Source of the DNA: Acidobacteriaceae bacterium
GTDB taxonomy: Bacteria; Acidobacteriota; Terriglobia; Bryobacterales; Bryobacteraceae
Reading direction: 5' to 3'
DNA length: 6,529 bases
Assembly (NCBI GenBank): GCA_019246575.1
Contig: JAFAQG010000111.1
Location: forward strand, 1-6,529
In this document: positions 5,669-6,529 of the stretch, piece after piece
Layout of the letters: every line of letters starts with the position of its first letter
Numbering within the stretch: position 1 is the first letter of the stretch
The notes under the pieces: generated by a model
Seen by the model: the letters and a program-made list of their open reading frames with translations, nothing else
Told to the model about the DNA's origin: nothing
Databases searched by the model: none
Translations under genes and position numbers: made by a program

Positions 5669-6499
5669 ATGGCGCTAAACAACTACGTGCTGATTGTATT
5701 CGATAGCTGCCGGTTCGACAGCTTCGTCAGCGCGCGGCCGAAGATCATGAGTAGGCTGGGAAGGGTTGAGAAGCGGTGGTCGTATGCGTCGTGGACGGCT
5801 CCTTCGCATTTCAACCTGCTGATGGGGCTCATGCCGCACGAGAGTCCGAAACGGATTCACGCGTCGGATTATTACCAGCGGGATTTCGTGAAATTCAATG
5901 ACCGGTTAGGAAGTAATGCGGTGAAATTCGAATCGCTTGTACCGCAGTTATACCTACCGCCGTTTCTCCAGAAGCTTGGATACCGGACACATGCCCGAGT
6001 GTCTTTGCCCGTACTGAATCCGCACACCATTTTGAACGAGGGATTTGACAGTTACAAGCTGATGGAATCGCACAACGATTTCAAAGCCATCGTGCGCGAG
6101 GTGAAGTTTTCGGAAGAGCAGCCTTCATTTTATTTGCTCAATGTCGGGGAAACGCATTATCCGTTTGCGCTGGCAAATGAACCGTGTGAAGAGTGGCCCC
6201 GATTGAGCGGCGTACACGGAGTATTCAAGCACCTGGATACGGAACTACCGGGCGGGAAGGTGCGCCGGACCGTTTTCAACAGGGCGAAGATGCGCGAATT
6301 GCGGAACAGGCAGATCGAAGCAGTGCGGTTTCTGGATAGCGCGATGGAAGGGCTGTTCGACACGGTTCCGAAGGACACGTACGTGACGATTACGTCCGAT
6401 CACGGGGAGCTTTTTGGCGAGAGCGGGTACTTCGGGCACGGGCCGATTCAGCATCCGAAGGTGTTTGAAGTGCCGTTTGTGGAAGGTAAGATCCGGTAG
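5669..6499 (+). CDS. Alkaline-phosphatase-superfamily (sulfatase-like) metalloenzyme
   Basis: A 276-aa protein with the fold signature of the sulfatase/alkaline phosphatase superfamily, hydrolases or transferases acting on sulfate or phosphate esters with two bound metals. The first strand NYVLIVFDSCRFDSF carries the metal ligand D12, with D17 nearby. SWTAPSHFNLLMG (41-53) matches the nucleophile segment: T43 stands where sulfatases have the Cys/Ser of C/S-x-P-S-R, and H47 replaces the Arg. H163 in GETHYP and the C-terminal ITSDHGELFG (D244, H245) with GHG (H257) supply the other expected metal ligands. There is no signal peptide or membrane segment, so it should be cytoplasmic. It is much shorter than classical sulfatases (400-600 aa), but both ends of the fold are present, so it looks like a compact family rather than a fragment. 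Substrate unknown. ATG 5669 has only a weak upstream GCCGGGA. It is transcribed divergently from the receptor; no promoter is recognised in 5556-5668. Confidence 0.85.
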   Translation: MALNNYVLIVFDSCRFDSFVSARPKIMSRLGRVEKRWSYASWTAPSHFNLLMGLMPHESPKRIHASDYYQRDFVKFNDRLGSNAVKFESLVPQLYLPPFLQKLGYRTHARVSLPVLNPHTILNEGFDSYKLMESHNDFKAIVREVKFSEEQPSFYLLNVGETHYPFALANEPCEEWPRLSGVHGVFKHLDTELPGGKVRRTVFNRAKMRELRNRQIEAVRFLDSAMEGLFDTVPKDTYVTITSDHGELFGESGYFGHGPIQHPKVFEVPFVEGKIR

Positions 6500-6529
6500 G
6501 TGCAACCGCAGGACGGACTCCTGGCTGGC
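6500..6529 (+). CDS. Possible start of a downstream gene, cut by the window edge
   Basis: GTG at 6500 directly follows the TAG of the sulfatase-like gene and opens a frame (VQPQDGLLAG) that runs off the window. A purine-rich GGAAGG lies at 6481-6486, a little far for a ribosome binding site. Ten codons are too few to identify anything. The tight spacing would fit an operon partner. Confidence 0.25.
   Translation, partial: MQPQDGLLAG

Noticed and set aside
1..6529. CRISPR array, tRNA or rRNA genes, or toxin-antitoxin pair.
   Set aside because: No regularly spaced direct repeats, cloverleaf, rRNA-like sequence or small paired ORFs were seen.

Overview
The window looks like chromosomal DNA from an acidobacterium (Bryobacter/Solibacter-like). 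I infer this from a moderately GC-rich composition and from a very long single-gene receptor of the Oar type (carboxypeptidase-regulatory-like domain, TonB plug, large beta barrel), a family greatly expanded in that phylum. No taxonomic marker gene is present, so this is inference.

Layout, left to right. (1) 3-479, + strand: the 3' part of a TPR-repeat protein gene, open at the left edge. (2) About 451-2006: one insertion sequence of the IS110 family, IS1111-like. It is bounded by a perfect 12-bp inverted repeat. It carries a transposase gene (545-1683) broken by two separate single-base insertions, then about 310 bp of non-coding DNA that folds into three successive stem-loops and looks like a bridge RNA (seekRNA) locus. 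The left end of the element supplies the last codons and stop of the TPR gene. (3) 2008-5469, - strand: an intact outer-membrane TonB-dependent receptor of 1153 aa whose stop codon lies one base from the right end of the element. It has a well-placed sigma70-like promoter and Shine-Dalgarno, with a palindrome just upstream of the promoter. (4) 5669-6499, + strand, divergent from the receptor: a compact cytoplasmic alkaline-phosphatase-superfamily (sulfatase-like) metalloenzyme. A possible next ORF begins immediately after it and runs off the window.

The host genes form no obvious single pathway. The TPR and receptor genes converge and the element sits exactly at their junction. The receptor transcript has no visible terminator before it enters the element, so it would run antisense to the bridge-RNA candidate and the transposase.

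The most interesting signal is in the element. The internal loop of the third stem-loop has one strand identical over 8 nt to the right element/host junction, and its other strand can pair at 5 of 6 positions with the left junction. Both overlap a shared AT dinucleotide, which is the arrangement expected of a target-binding guide loop. All folding was done by eye.
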